Assembly (NCBI RefSeq): GCF_029212645.1
Contig: NZ_JARGND010000029.1
Span: 1 to 41,615, forward strand
Reading direction: 5' to 3'
DNA length: 41,615 nt
DNA from: Vannielia sp.
Lineage (GTDB): Bacteria; Pseudomonadota; Alphaproteobacteria; Rhodobacterales; Rhodobacteraceae
The notes beneath the pieces were generated by a model. The model was not told where the DNA came from and searched no databases. It worked only from the letters and a program-made list of their open reading frames with translations. This document shows, piece by piece, positions 24,369-31,847 of this stretch (positions are counted from its first letter, which is position 1; each line of letters begins with the position of its first letter). Both the position numbers and the translations under genes were made by a program.

Positions 24369-24494
24369 TCGCCCGCGCCATAGCCCCGCTCACACCCCGC
24401 CCCGGCCAGTTCCCGGCACACTATCTCTGCCGCCACCGCTTCGGGATGGCGGGTGGGGCAATGCGCTTTAGCGCGCGCGTCACCCCGCCAGCCC

Positions 24495-25625
24495 CTAAAG
24501 CCGCTCTATATCCCCCTCAGCGCGCAGCGCGTGAAACTCCGCCTCAAAGGCGGCAAACCGCCCTTCGGCAATCGCCTCGCGCATCCCGGCCATAAGCTCT
24601 TGATAGTAATGCAGGTTATGCCAGGTCAGCAGCATCCCGGCAATCATCTCCCCGGCGCGGTAGACATGGTGCAAATAGGCGCGGGAGTAACTCCTGCACG
24701 CTGGGCAACTACAGTCCTCATCAAGCGGGCGCGGATCATCGGCATGGCGCGCATTCTTCAGGTTCACCTGCCCGCGCCGCGTCCAGGCCTGCCCGGTGCG
24801 CCCGCTCCGCGACGGCAGCACACAGTCCATCATGTCCACCCCGCGCTTCACCGCGCCCACAATGTCATCGGGCTTGCCCACGCCCATCAGGTAGCGCGGC
24901 CTGTCCTCGGGCAGCATCCCCGGCGCGTAATCCAGCACGCCAAACATCGCCTCCTGCCCCTCGCCCACAGCCAGCCCGCCAATCGCGTAGCCGTCAAAAC
25001 CAATCGCCTGCAAGGCCTCGGCACTCTCCCAGCGCAGCCCCTCGCTCACCCCGCCCTGCTGGATGCCAAACAGCGCGTGGCCGGGCCTGTCACCAAAGGC
25101 CACCTTCGAGCGTTCGGCCCATCGCATACTTAACCGCATCGAGGCCGCCACCGCCTCCTCGGTCGCCGGCAGCGCGGGGCACTCATCGAAACACATCACA
25201 ATATCGCTGCCCAAAAGCCGCTGGATCTCCATCGAGGTTTCCGGGCTCAGAAAATGCTTCGAGCCATCCACGTGAGAGCGAAACTCAACCCCCTCCTCGG
25301 TCAGCTTGCGCAAATCCGAAAGTGACATCACCTGAAACCCGCCCGAATCCGTCAGGATCGGCTTTTCCCAGTTCATGAACCGGTGCAGCCCACCCAGCCG
25401 CGCCACCCGCTCGGCACCGGGGCGCAACATCAAGTGATAGGTGTTGCCGAGCAAAATATCCGCCCCCGTTGCCGCCACGCTTTCGGGCAGCATTGCCTTC
25501 ACCGTCGCCGCCGTGCCCACCGGCATGAAGGCGGGCGTGCGGATATCGCCGCGCGGGGTTGAGATCACGCCTTTGCGCGCACGGCCATCGGTCGCCTCTA
25601 GGGCAAATGAAAATCGCTCTGTCAT
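24495..25625 (-). CDS. tgt: Queuine tRNA-ribosyltransferase (Tgt)
   Basis: A 376-residue enzyme, the usual length, that exchanges guanine 34 of GUN-anticodon tRNAs for preQ1 in queuosine synthesis. The catalytic Asp93 lies in [31 protein letters not shown] (262-280) holds the second essential Asp. Zinc ligands are Cys305, Cys307, Cys310 (CSCPAC) and His336. The ORF stays open upstream, but family length and the MTERFSF start support 25625; the ribosome site is weak. No queA or other queuosine gene is adjacent. Confidence 0.96.
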   Translation of the reverse strand: MTERFSFALEATDGRARKGVISTPRGDIRTPAFMPVGTAATVKAMLPESVAATGADILLGNTYHLMLRPGAERVARLGGLHRFMNWEKPILTDSGGFQVMSLSDLRKLTEEGVEFRSHVDGSKHFLSPETSMEIQRLLGSDIVMCFDECPALPATEEAVAASMRLSMRWAERSKVAFGDRPGHALFGIQQGGVSEGLRWESAEALQAIGFDGYAIGGLAVGEGQEAMFGVLDYAPGMLPEDRPRYLMGVGKPDDIVGAVKRGVDMMDCVLPSRSGRTGQAWTRRGQVNLKNARHADDPRPLDEDCSCPACRSYSRAYLHHVYRAGEMIAGMLLTWHNLHYYQELMAGMREAIAEGRFAAFEAEFHALRAEGDIERL

Positions 25626-26017
25626 AGCGTCCACATGCGTCAAAACGCCGGGCGGCGACAAGCCTCTGCACCGGGAAAATCGCCGCACCGCCCCCTCAAA
25701 TTCGCAGGAATCGCCGTTTTGCGCCGCCGTCCCCCCCAAAGGGCGCTCCAGCGTTCCAGCTTTCATCCCGCTGGCCCGCGCCACCGCACCGCCAACACGC
25801 CCCCACCGACCGCCCCATTCACTTAACCCAGTGCAAAAAAACCCGATGCGCATCACTTGTGCATGGCTCGTGCATCGCTTGTGGCTGTGATCTTTTTGCA
25901 ATTAACCGCTCAAATCCGCCCCGCCTTCCCCCACCCCGCGCGCAACGCCGCACCTCCCTGCCCTTGCCGATCCGGCCGCTGTATCCTATGTAAATACTCA
26001 GGATAACAGGAGCCCCC
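25626..26017. promoter_or_regulatory. Divergent intergenic region between tgt and sufT-like gene
   Basis: In this 392-bp gap, TATCCT (25982-25987) and AGGATA (26000-26005) form an inverted repeat with a 12-bp spacer just before the ribosome site AGGAG of the SufT-like gene. It could be an operator for an iron or Fe-S regulator, but it matches no consensus I can name. A separate pair TGCAAAAA (25832) and TTTTTGCA (25893) flanks two near-repeats of GCATCRCTTGTG. No coding gene is seen. Confidence 0.4.
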
Positions 26018-26380
26018 ATGCCCGAAGATACGCCCCCCCTTGAAGGCACCCCGCTGATCACGCCCTCCAGCACCGGGCACCCGCTGCACGAGGCGGTCGT
26101 CGAGGCGTGCCGCACGGTCTATGACCCTGAAATCCCTGTGAATATTTTTGACCTCGGGTTGATCTACTCGATCCTCATCAATGAGGAAAACGAGGTCCGC
26201 GTGATCATGTCTCTCACCGCGCCGGGCTGCCCGGTGGCCGGTGAGATGCCCGGTTGGGTCGCCGATGCGGTTGAGCCGCTCCCCGGCGTCAAACAGGTCG
26301 ATGTCGAGCTGACATGGGAGCCGCCCTGGGGCATGGAAATGATGAGCGATGAAGCCCGCCTAGAGCTGGGCTTTATGTAA
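26018..26380 (+). CDS. SufT-like MIP18/DUF59-family Fe-S assembly protein
   Basis: A 120-residue MIP18-fold protein. Signatures are CRTVYDPEIPVNIFDLGLIYSI, VIMSLTAPGCPVAGEMPGWV with the conserved Cys, and VDVELTWEPPWGMEMMSDEA. Members (SufT, PaaD, CIA2-like) help mature Fe-S proteins. The A-type carrier gene next to it supports an Fe-S role. The rest of a suf operon is not in this window. AGGAG lies 7 nt before the start. Confidence 0.92.
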   Translation: MPEDTPPLEGTPLITPSSTGHPLHEAVVEACRTVYDPEIPVNIFDLGLIYSILINEENEVRVIMSLTAPGCPVAGEMPGWVADAVEPLPGVKQVDVELTWEPPWGMEMMSDEARLELGFM

Positions 26381-26434
26381 TAAAGTCTTGGGTTTAGCGG
26401 CACAAATCAACCCGCCGCAAAGCCCCCGCCGCCC

Positions 26435-26451
26435 GGCCTGAAACACAGGCC
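26435..26451 (+). other. Hairpin ahead of the sufA-like ribosome site
   Basis: GGCCTG pairs with CAGGCC around AAACA and is followed at once by AAAGGAG. The stem ends just before the ribosome site, so it may stabilise the message or influence translation of the A-type carrier. Confidence 0.4.
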
Positions 26452-26465
26452 AAAGGAGCATTCAG

Positions 26466-26816
26466 ATGTTTGGCATCCCCGGAAAGCCCCCCGTCACCCT
26501 CACCCCCGCTGCGGTGAGCGAGATCACCAAATTGATGGCGCGTGACAGCAAAAAAGGCCTGCGTCTTGGCGTCAAAAAGGGCGGCTGCGCGGGCATGGAA
26601 TACACCATGGAATTTGCCGCCGATATTGGCGAAAACGAAGAGGTAATCGAGCAGGACGGCGCCCGTGTCATGATCGCGCCCATGGCCCAGATGTTCCTCT
26701 TTGGCACCGAGATTGATTACGAAACCGGCCTGCTGGAATCCGGCTTCAAGTTCAACAATCCCAACGTGTCCGAGGCCTGCGGCTGTGGTGAATCCATCAA
26801 GTTCGAGGGCATGTAA
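26466..26816 (+). CDS. HesB/IscA/SufA-family A-type Fe-S carrier
   Basis: A 116-residue A-type carrier. The three conserved cysteines are in GGCAGMEYTMEF and in EACGCGESI near the C-terminus. It receives [2Fe-2S] or [4Fe-4S] clusters from a scaffold and hands them to apoproteins. AAGGAG lies 7 nt before the start. It is 85 bp downstream of the SufT-like gene and likely co-transcribed. IscA, SufA and ErpA cannot be told apart by sequence alone; the SufT neighbour favours the SUF pathway. Confidence 0.93.
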   Translation: MFGIPGKPPVTLTPAAVSEITKLMARDSKKGLRLGVKKGGCAGMEYTMEFAADIGENEEVIEQDGARVMIAPMAQMFLFGTEIDYETGLLESGFKFNNPNVSEACGCGESIKFEGM

Positions 26817-27025
26817 CCCCCCGATCCTGCAGCACAAATCCCCGCCCAGCCTTTCTGCATATGCACCATAGCAGCGGGCCAGATGGCCTTCGGCGTGCAG
26901 GCGCTCAGCGCCTTTCGAGGTGAAGACCAGCGTCACCCCACACCCGATGCAATGCCGCAGCAACCCCGGCTTGCAAGCCCGGCGATTTCACGGCTTACTC
27001 AGGCGGCAACAAAAGGGAGGCCACG
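26817..27025. other. Intergenic region before tpiA
   Basis: In 209 bp no gene can be supported. The minus strand reads MLRHCIGCGVTLVFTSKGAERLHAEGH-like residues with a CxxC, but that frame continues straight through the sufA-like gene and has no known family. Confidence 0.4.
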
Positions 27026-27787
27026 ATGCGGCGCAAATTGGCAGCAGGCAACTGGAAGATGAACGGGCTCACCGCCCAATTGGCCGAGGCCGAGGCGCTG
27101 GTGCAAGCCCACCCCGCGCCCGGCGTTGATATGCTGCTCTGCCCCCCCGCAACGCTGCTCGCGCCCATGGTCGAGCGCGCCAAAGGCACCCCTCTCGCGG
27201 TCGGCGGGCAGGATTGCCACAAGGCGGGGTCCGGGGCGCATACGGGTGATATCTCTGCCCCCATGCTGGCCGATTCCGGGGCGAGCCATGTGATTCTTGG
27301 CCACTCCGAGCGCCGGGCAGATCACGGTGAGCGCAATGAAGACGTGCGCGCCAAGGCCAATGCCGCTCTTTCCGCTGGCCTCACCTGCGTTATCTGCTGC
27401 GGCGAAAGCGAGGCCGAGCGCGATGCCTCCAACACGCTTGATATCATCGGCGGGCAGCTTTCCGGCTCGGTCCCCGATGGGGTGACGGGCCACAACCTTG
27501 TCGTCGCCTATGAGCCGATCTGGGCCATCGGCACCGGGCGCACCCCAACGCTCAACCAGATCGGTGAGGTGCATGATTTTATCCGCGCCCGGCTGGAGCG
27601 CCGTTTTGGCGAAGGCATTGGCCGCTCGGTCCGCCTGCTTTACGGCGGCTCGGTCAAACCCGACAACGCTGAAGAAATCTTCAACGTCAGCAATGTTGAC
27701 GGCGCGCTTGTGGGCGGCGCCAGCCTCAAGGCGAGCGACTTTTCAGCGATCATCACCGCTCTTGAAGGCGCGCGGAACCAAGGCTGA
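27026..27787 (+). CDS. tpiA: Triosephosphate isomerase
   Basis: A 253-residue TIM barrel that interconverts dihydroxyacetone phosphate and glyceraldehyde 3-phosphate. Active-site residues are Lys11 (AAGNWKMNG), His93 (VILGHSERR) and Glu163 (VAYEPIWAIGTG). The phosphate-binding LLYGGSVKPDNA and VDGALVGGASL follow. GGGAGG lies 5 nt before the ATG. It stands alone, downstream of the Fe-S genes. Confidence 0.98.
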   Translation: MRRKLAAGNWKMNGLTAQLAEAEALVQAHPAPGVDMLLCPPATLLAPMVERAKGTPLAVGGQDCHKAGSGAHTGDISAPMLADSGASHVILGHSERRADHGERNEDVRAKANAALSAGLTCVICCGESEAERDASNTLDIIGGQLSGSVPDGVTGHNLVVAYEPIWAIGTGRTPTLNQIGEVHDFIRARLERRFGEGIGRSVRLLYGGSVKPDNAEEIFNVSNVDGALVGGASLKASDFSAIITALEGARNQG

Positions 27788-27804
27788 CGGCCCGGCACCG
27801 CGCC

Positions 27805-27868
27805 CCGATACTCAAAAAAAACCGACACTCAACAAAACCACCACTCAATAAACCGACACTTAATAAAA
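27805..27868. repeat. Degenerate ~16-bp tandem repeat after tpiA
   Basis: Four units of about 15-17 bp follow the pattern CCGACACTCAAYAAAA: 27805-27821, 27822-27837, 27838-27852 and 27853-27868. The A-rich array lies between the tpiA stop and the dctM terminator. Confidence 0.65.
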
Positions 27869-27869
27869 T

Positions 27870-27891
27870 GGGCCGCCCTCTCAGGCGGCCC
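27870..27891 (-). terminator. Intrinsic terminator of the dctPQM operon
   Basis: GGGCCGCC pairs perfectly with GGCGGCCC across a 6-nt loop. On the minus strand the stem is followed by ATTTTATTAAG, a reasonable U-rich tract. It lies 19 bp after the dctM stop and may also stop tpiA transcripts from the other side. Confidence 0.75.
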
Positions 27892-27910
27892 GTTACTCGT
27901 TACAAAACTC

Positions 27911-29782
27911 TTAATCCTGACGTGCTTCGCAGAAAGCCCGCTCCAGCGGATCACCGGGGACGTTGGCGCAGTTGATCTGCGGCCCCAGCGAGGTGGAGTT
28001 TGGCAAGGCGACCGAAACCGCCGGAATATACGTCACGATAATCAAGAAGATGAACAGCACGCCAAGGAAGGGCATCGCCGCCTTGACCACCCGCATCATC
28101 GGCATCCCGGCCACCCCGGAGGTGACAAACAGGTTGAGGCCAACGGGCGGTGTGATCATCCCGATCTCCATGTTCACCACCATGATGATGCCCAGGTGGA
28201 TCGGGTCGATCCCAAGCTGAAGCGCAATCGGAAACACCAGCGGCGCCACGATCACGATCAGCCCCGATGGCTCCATGAATTGCCCGCCGATGAGCAGGAT
28301 CACGTTGACGATCACCAGGAACATCACCGCGCCCAACCCGGCCGAAAGCATTGCCCCGGCAATTTGCTGCGGGATCTGCTCATCGGTCAAAACATGCTTC
28401 AAAATCAGCGCGTTAGCGATGATGAACATCAGCGTCACCGTCAGCTTTCCCGCCTCGAACAGCGTGTCCTTCGTTGCCTTTGAAAACAGCGCAGGCACCG
28501 CCCAGATAACGTTTTCAATATTGCCCCTGGCCACCAGCCAGGCCCCACCGCTGAGCGAGGCCACATAGCCCGTTCCGCTTTCGGCCAGCCCCCGCGCGCC
28601 CTTGCCGAGCGCAAACAGGAACACCGCAGGCGGCACACAGATGGCAAGGAAGGCCCCCACAGTTGAGGCGAGCTTCCACCAGATGCTGCTGTCCCCCGGC
28701 AGCACCATGGTGAGCACCACATAAAGCCAGGGCAGCACGCCGGTGACGGCGAAGGCGAGCAGCGTCATCACGCCAAGGAAGCCGCGCTTGGCCGCAAGGC
28801 TCATCAGCGCGCCAACGATCAGCGCCACCGCAAAGAACCCAAGCGCGATTTGCAGCGCCAGCACCGGCGAAACCGGATCGGCGACCACCGCGATCATCTG
28901 CCAAAGCAGCAGGTTGACCACGCTGAAGCCCACAACCCGGAAGCCGAGCAGATCACGCTCTTCGCGCTCGTCCGGCAGCCACTTGCGCGTCGAGAGCGGC
29001 CCCATGTCACGGTAAACGAACACCGCCACGATGAAGGCATAAACCGAAGCCACGGCCGCCGCTTCCGTCGGGGTGAAAATCCCGCCGTAGATGCCGACGA
29101 GGATGATGATGATCAGGAACAGGCCCCAGCCCGCTTCGAGCATCGAGGCCATGACCTCGCCCCAGCCCAGCCACTCGCCCTTGGGCAGCTTCTTGACCAC
29201 GGCAATGCCAAAGATCGTCGCCATCAGCATCCCGCCTGCCAGCAAGCCGGGAACCAGCCCGGCAAGGAACATCCGCCCCACCGAAACATCGGTTGCCGAA
29301 GCGTAAACCACCATCACGATGGACGGCGGAATGAGGATGCCCAGCGTGCCCGCATTGGCAATCACGCCCGCGGCAAAGTCCTTGGAGTAACCCACCTGCC
29401 GCATCCCGGCGATCACGATGGAGCCAATCGCCACCACCGTGGCAGGGGATGAGCCGGAAAGCGCGGCAAACATCATGCAGGCCGCAACCCCCGCAATAGC
29501 AAGGCCACCGGGGAAATGCCCGACAATGGCAATGGAAAAGCGGATGATCCGCTTGGCCACGCCGCCGGTGCTCATGAAGCTCGACGCGAGGATGAAGAAC
29601 GGAACCGCCAGCAGCGTGTAATGCCCCGCCATCGCCTGAAACAGCGTTTGCGCAATAGAGGCAAGCGAGGTGTCACTCAGCACCAGCAGGAACACGATCG
29701 ACGAGATGCCAAGCGATACCGCAATCGGCACGCCTACCAGCATCAGGCCGATGATCATGATAAACAGGATCGCCACATCCAT
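27911..29782 (-). CDS. dctM: TRAP transporter large permease DctM, with an internal ~175-residue insertion
   Basis: A 623-residue integral membrane protein, against about 430 for ordinary DctM. The N-terminal half is canonical (MAGHYTLLAVPFFILASSFM, FAALSGSSPATVVAIGSI, GILIPPSIVMVVYA, IYGGIFTPTEAAAVASVYAF) and so is the C-terminal part (ANALILKHVLTDEQIPQQIA, GQFMEPSGLIVIVAPLVFPI, MITPPVGLNLFVTSGVAGMP). Residues ~261-435 are extra: a charged loop then four or more hydrophobic segments, including FAVTGVLPWLYVVLTMVLPG. DctM forms the Na+-driven elevator channel with DctQ. The start at 29782 follows GAGGGGGATTGATCTG at the end of dctQ; the genes are 4 bp apart. Confidence 0.95.
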   Translation of the reverse strand: MDVAILFIMIIGLMLVGVPIAVSLGISSIVFLLVLSDTSLASIAQTLFQAMAGHYTLLAVPFFILASSFMSTGGVAKRIIRFSIAIVGHFPGGLAIAGVAACMMFAALSGSSPATVVAIGSIVIAGMRQVGYSKDFAAGVIANAGTLGILIPPSIVMVVYASATDVSVGRMFLAGLVPGLLAGGMLMATIFGIAVVKKLPKGEWLGWGEVMASMLEAGWGLFLIIIILVGIYGGIFTPTEAAAVASVYAFIVAVFVYRDMGPLSTRKWLPDEREERDLLGFRVVGFSVVNLLLWQMIAVVADPVSPVLALQIALGFFAVALIVGALMSLAAKRGFLGVMTLLAFAVTGVLPWLYVVLTMVLPGDSSIWWKLASTVGAFLAICVPPAVFLFALGKGARGLAESGTGYVASLSGGAWLVARGNIENVIWAVPALFSKATKDTLFEAGKLTVTLMFIIANALILKHVLTDEQIPQQIAGAMLSAGLGAVMFLVIVNVILLIGGQFMEPSGLIVIVAPLVFPIALQLGIDPIHLGIIMVVNMEIGMITPPVGLNLFVTSGVAGMPMMRVVKAAMPFLGVLFIFLIIVTYIPAVSVALPNSTSLGPQINCANVPGDPLERAFCEARQD

Positions 29783-29786
29783 CAGA

Positions 29787-30476
29787 TCAATCCCCCTCGT
29801 TGAGGCTTCGCACCTCATCCACCTGATCTTCGGCCTCATGGCTCACGATCAAGCTCTCAGATTTGCCGGTGGCAAGCCGCACGAACGCCTGCACAAAGCG
29901 GAACAGCAGCAGCGCCATGCCGAACGGCAGGATGAAATAGGGGATAAACCGGGGCAGCTTTTCGTAAGCTTCGCCCTCGTTCAGCGCAGGTTCGATCCAG
30001 CGCAGCCAGTCGGGCATGGGGGTGTCAACCAGCGCATACCAGCCGCGATAGGAGGTGCGCTTCATCTCTTCAAACCCGGTCGGAAACCACCGCCCTGTCG
30101 TTTGCGGCAGGTTGGCGAAATTCGCCCAGTAATCCCACGCGCCCTTGAGCAGCAGGAAGGCGTAAATGATGCAGATCAGCGCGGCGGCCAGCGTCACCAG
30201 TTTGCGCGCGCCATCGGGCATCGCATTGGTGATCGCATCCACACCCAGATGCGCTGTTGTCTTGACGGCATAGGAAATCCCGAACAGCACAAGCCATGCA
30301 AACAGGATCGTGGTCGCCTCAAGGCCCCAGATCAGGCCCGAGTTATAGCCATACCGCAGCACAACATTGATAAAGGTGATCACGGTCATCGCGCCAAGGA
30401 TCAGCGCGATAAACGTCTCTTCCAGCTCGTTGACGAACCGTCCGAGGCGGCTGCGAGTGTGAAGCGCGTCGCTCAT
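29787..30476 (-). CDS. dctQ: TRAP transporter small permease DctQ
   Basis: A 229-residue membrane protein with four predicted helices, the partner of DctM. Recognisable segments are EETFIALILGAMTVITFINVVLRY, WGLEATTILFAWLVLFGISYAVKTTAHLGVD and the closing YFILPFGMALLLFRFVQAFV. A central loop of about 60 polar residues (RWFPTGFEEMKRTSYRGWYAL onward) separates helices 3 and 4, as in the longer DctQ proteins of Rhodobacter-type C4-dicarboxylate systems. AAGGGG precedes the start at 30476. It lies 119 bp after dctP, with two hairpins in the gap. Confidence 0.95.
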   Translation of the reverse strand: MSDALHTRSRLGRFVNELEETFIALILGAMTVITFINVVLRYGYNSGLIWGLEATTILFAWLVLFGISYAVKTTAHLGVDAITNAMPDGARKLVTLAAALICIIYAFLLLKGAWDYWANFANLPQTTGRWFPTGFEEMKRTSYRGWYALVDTPMPDWLRWIEPALNEGEAYEKLPRFIPYFILPFGMALLLFRFVQAFVRLATGKSESLIVSHEAEDQVDEVRSLNEGD

Positions 30477-30526
30477 GGCGTTCCCCTTGCTGCCACGGGT
30501 TGCATCTGTCGGGTGGTTGGCTTGGT

Positions 30527-30553
30527 CCGGCCCCGCGTGCATGGCGGGGCCGG
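30527..30553 (-). promoter_or_regulatory. Strong intercistronic hairpin between dctP and dctQ
   Basis: CCGGCCCCGC pairs perfectly with GCGGGGCCGG around a 7-nt loop. It has no U-run. Placed between the binding-protein gene and the permease genes, it could protect the dctP message or cut read-through, giving excess DctP. Confidence 0.65.
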
Positions 30554-30570
30554 GCCTTATTGGTCAGACG

Positions 30571-30587
30571 GGGGGCTTGCGGCCCCC
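30571..30587 (-). promoter_or_regulatory. Second hairpin just after the dctP stop codon
   Basis: GGGGGC pairs with GCCCCC around a 5-nt loop, 8 bp beyond the dctP stop. It is the first of two stems in the dctP-dctQ gap. Confidence 0.55.
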
Positions 30588-30595
30588 TGCCCGGA

Positions 30596-31597
30596 TCAGT
30601 GCATTGCGTTGATCTCTTGAGCCGCGTCGATGTTCTGCTGGCCCACGTCTTCGGTGAACTCGGACCAAACCGGCTTCATCGCATCAACCCAGGCCTGGCG
30701 CTGCTCTTCGTTCAGCTCGCGCACCACGCCGCCAGCGGCCATGATGGCCTCTTTGGCCTCCTGGTTCACCTTGTAGCTCTCGGCGTTGCGTGTGGTGGTG
30801 ACTTCTTCGATGATGGTGGCCAGCTGGTCGCGCACGTCCGCGTCAAGCCCTTCCCACCAGTCCACATTGGTCACCAGCATGTAATCGAGGATGCCGTGGT
30901 TGGTCTCGGTGGTGCCGTCCTGCACCTCAAAGAACTTCTGGCCGTAGATGTTGGACCAGGTGTTCTCCTGCCCGTCCACAACGCCGGTTTGCAGCGCGCC
31001 GTAAACTTCCGAAAAGGCCATCGGCTGGGGCGAAGCGCCCATCGCGGCCATCTGCGCCTTCAGCACGTCAGAGTTTTGCACCCGGAACTTCAACCCGTTG
31101 GCATCCGAAGGCAGCATCAGCGGCTTGTTGGCCGACATCTGCTTCATGCCGTTGTGCCAGAAGGCCAGTCCAAGCAGGCCCCGGCGGGTCATGCTTTCCT
31201 TCATCGCAACGCCGGTTTCAGAGCCTTGAAACGCGTCAACAGCCTCAACGTTCTTGAACATGAACGGCAGGTCAAAAATGCGGAACTGCTTGGTGAACTG
31301 CTCAAACTTCGACAGGCTGGGCGCGGCCATCTGCACATCACCCTGAAGCATCGCTTCCAGCACCTGATCGTCGTTATAGAGCGTGGAGTTCGGGAACACC
31401 TCCATACAGGCTTTGCCGTCCATCTCATCGTTGACCCGCTGTTCCAGCAGCGAGGCGGCAATGCCCTTGGGGTGCTTGTCGGTGTTGGTTACGTGGCTCA
31501 GCTTGATCACGATCTCGCCTTCGTCGCAGGCTGCAAATGTCGCAGATGCGCTAAAGGTCAGCGCCACGGCAGTGGCGGCAGCGGTAAGATATTTCAT
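30596..31597 (-). CDS. dctP: TRAP transporter C4-dicarboxylate-binding protein DctP
   Basis: A 333-residue periplasmic binding protein, the length I recall for Rhodobacter DctP. A signal peptide (MKYLTAAATAVALTFSASATFA) precedes the mature CDEGEIVIKLSHVTN. LKFRVQNSDVLKAQMAAMGASPQPM carries the conserved Arg that salt-bridges a substrate carboxylate, and ALQTGVVDGQENTW follows as in the family. It captures malate, succinate or fumarate and delivers them to DctQM. The start at 31597 is chosen because GGAGG lies 7 nt upstream; 31615 has none. Confidence 0.95.
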   Translation of the reverse strand: MKYLTAAATAVALTFSASATFAACDEGEIVIKLSHVTNTDKHPKGIAASLLEQRVNDEMDGKACMEVFPNSTLYNDDQVLEAMLQGDVQMAAPSLSKFEQFTKQFRIFDLPFMFKNVEAVDAFQGSETGVAMKESMTRRGLLGLAFWHNGMKQMSANKPLMLPSDANGLKFRVQNSDVLKAQMAAMGASPQPMAFSEVYGALQTGVVDGQENTWSNIYGQKFFEVQDGTTETNHGILDYMLVTNVDWWEGLDADVRDQLATIIEEVTTTRNAESYKVNQEAKEAIMAAGGVVRELNEEQRQAWVDAMKPVWSEFTEDVGQQNIDAAQEINAMH

Positions 31598-31805
31598 GGA
31601 TGTCCTCCCAGACATTTTGAATAGGCTGAAGCGCCTCCCAAGCGCTTGTGCGCAAACAAAAGCCTATGCCACCCATGTGCTGCAAGCCCCAATTATCCAA
31701 CATCAACTTCGTTGAATACCGTTCGGTTTCAAAACGGTTTTTTCAGGTCACGCCGTCCAGCGCAAAATCGCTGCGTTTCAATTTCCACACAGCCATTAAC
31801 GCCCA

Positions 31806-31825
31806 CTGTGCGGAATTCCGCACAG
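31806..31825. promoter_or_regulatory. Perfect 20-bp palindromic operator upstream of dctP
   Basis: CTGTGCGGAATTCCGCACAG is a perfect palindrome 208 bp upstream of the dctP start and 22 bp beyond the dctD-like stop codon. The position and symmetry suit an upstream activating site for the adjacent regulator. A -24/-12 promoter was not found in the gap. Confidence 0.7.
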
Positions 31826-31847
31826 GTTTCGCAGGGCCATTCGCGCC

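Noticed and set aside
25832-25900. Small RNA bounded by TGCAAAAA / TTTTTGCA
   Set aside because: The arms are only 8 bp and more than 50 bp apart, and no promoter was seen; left as an unexplained inverted pair.
26394-26963. 189-codon minus-strand ORF with a CxxC motif near its start
   Set aside because: Most of it runs antisense through the sufA-like gene. The CxxC stretch alone matches no family I recognise.
31598-31847. Sigma-54 (-24/-12) promoter for dctP
   Set aside because: No GG-N10-GC element with the surrounding consensus was found on the minus strand in this gap.
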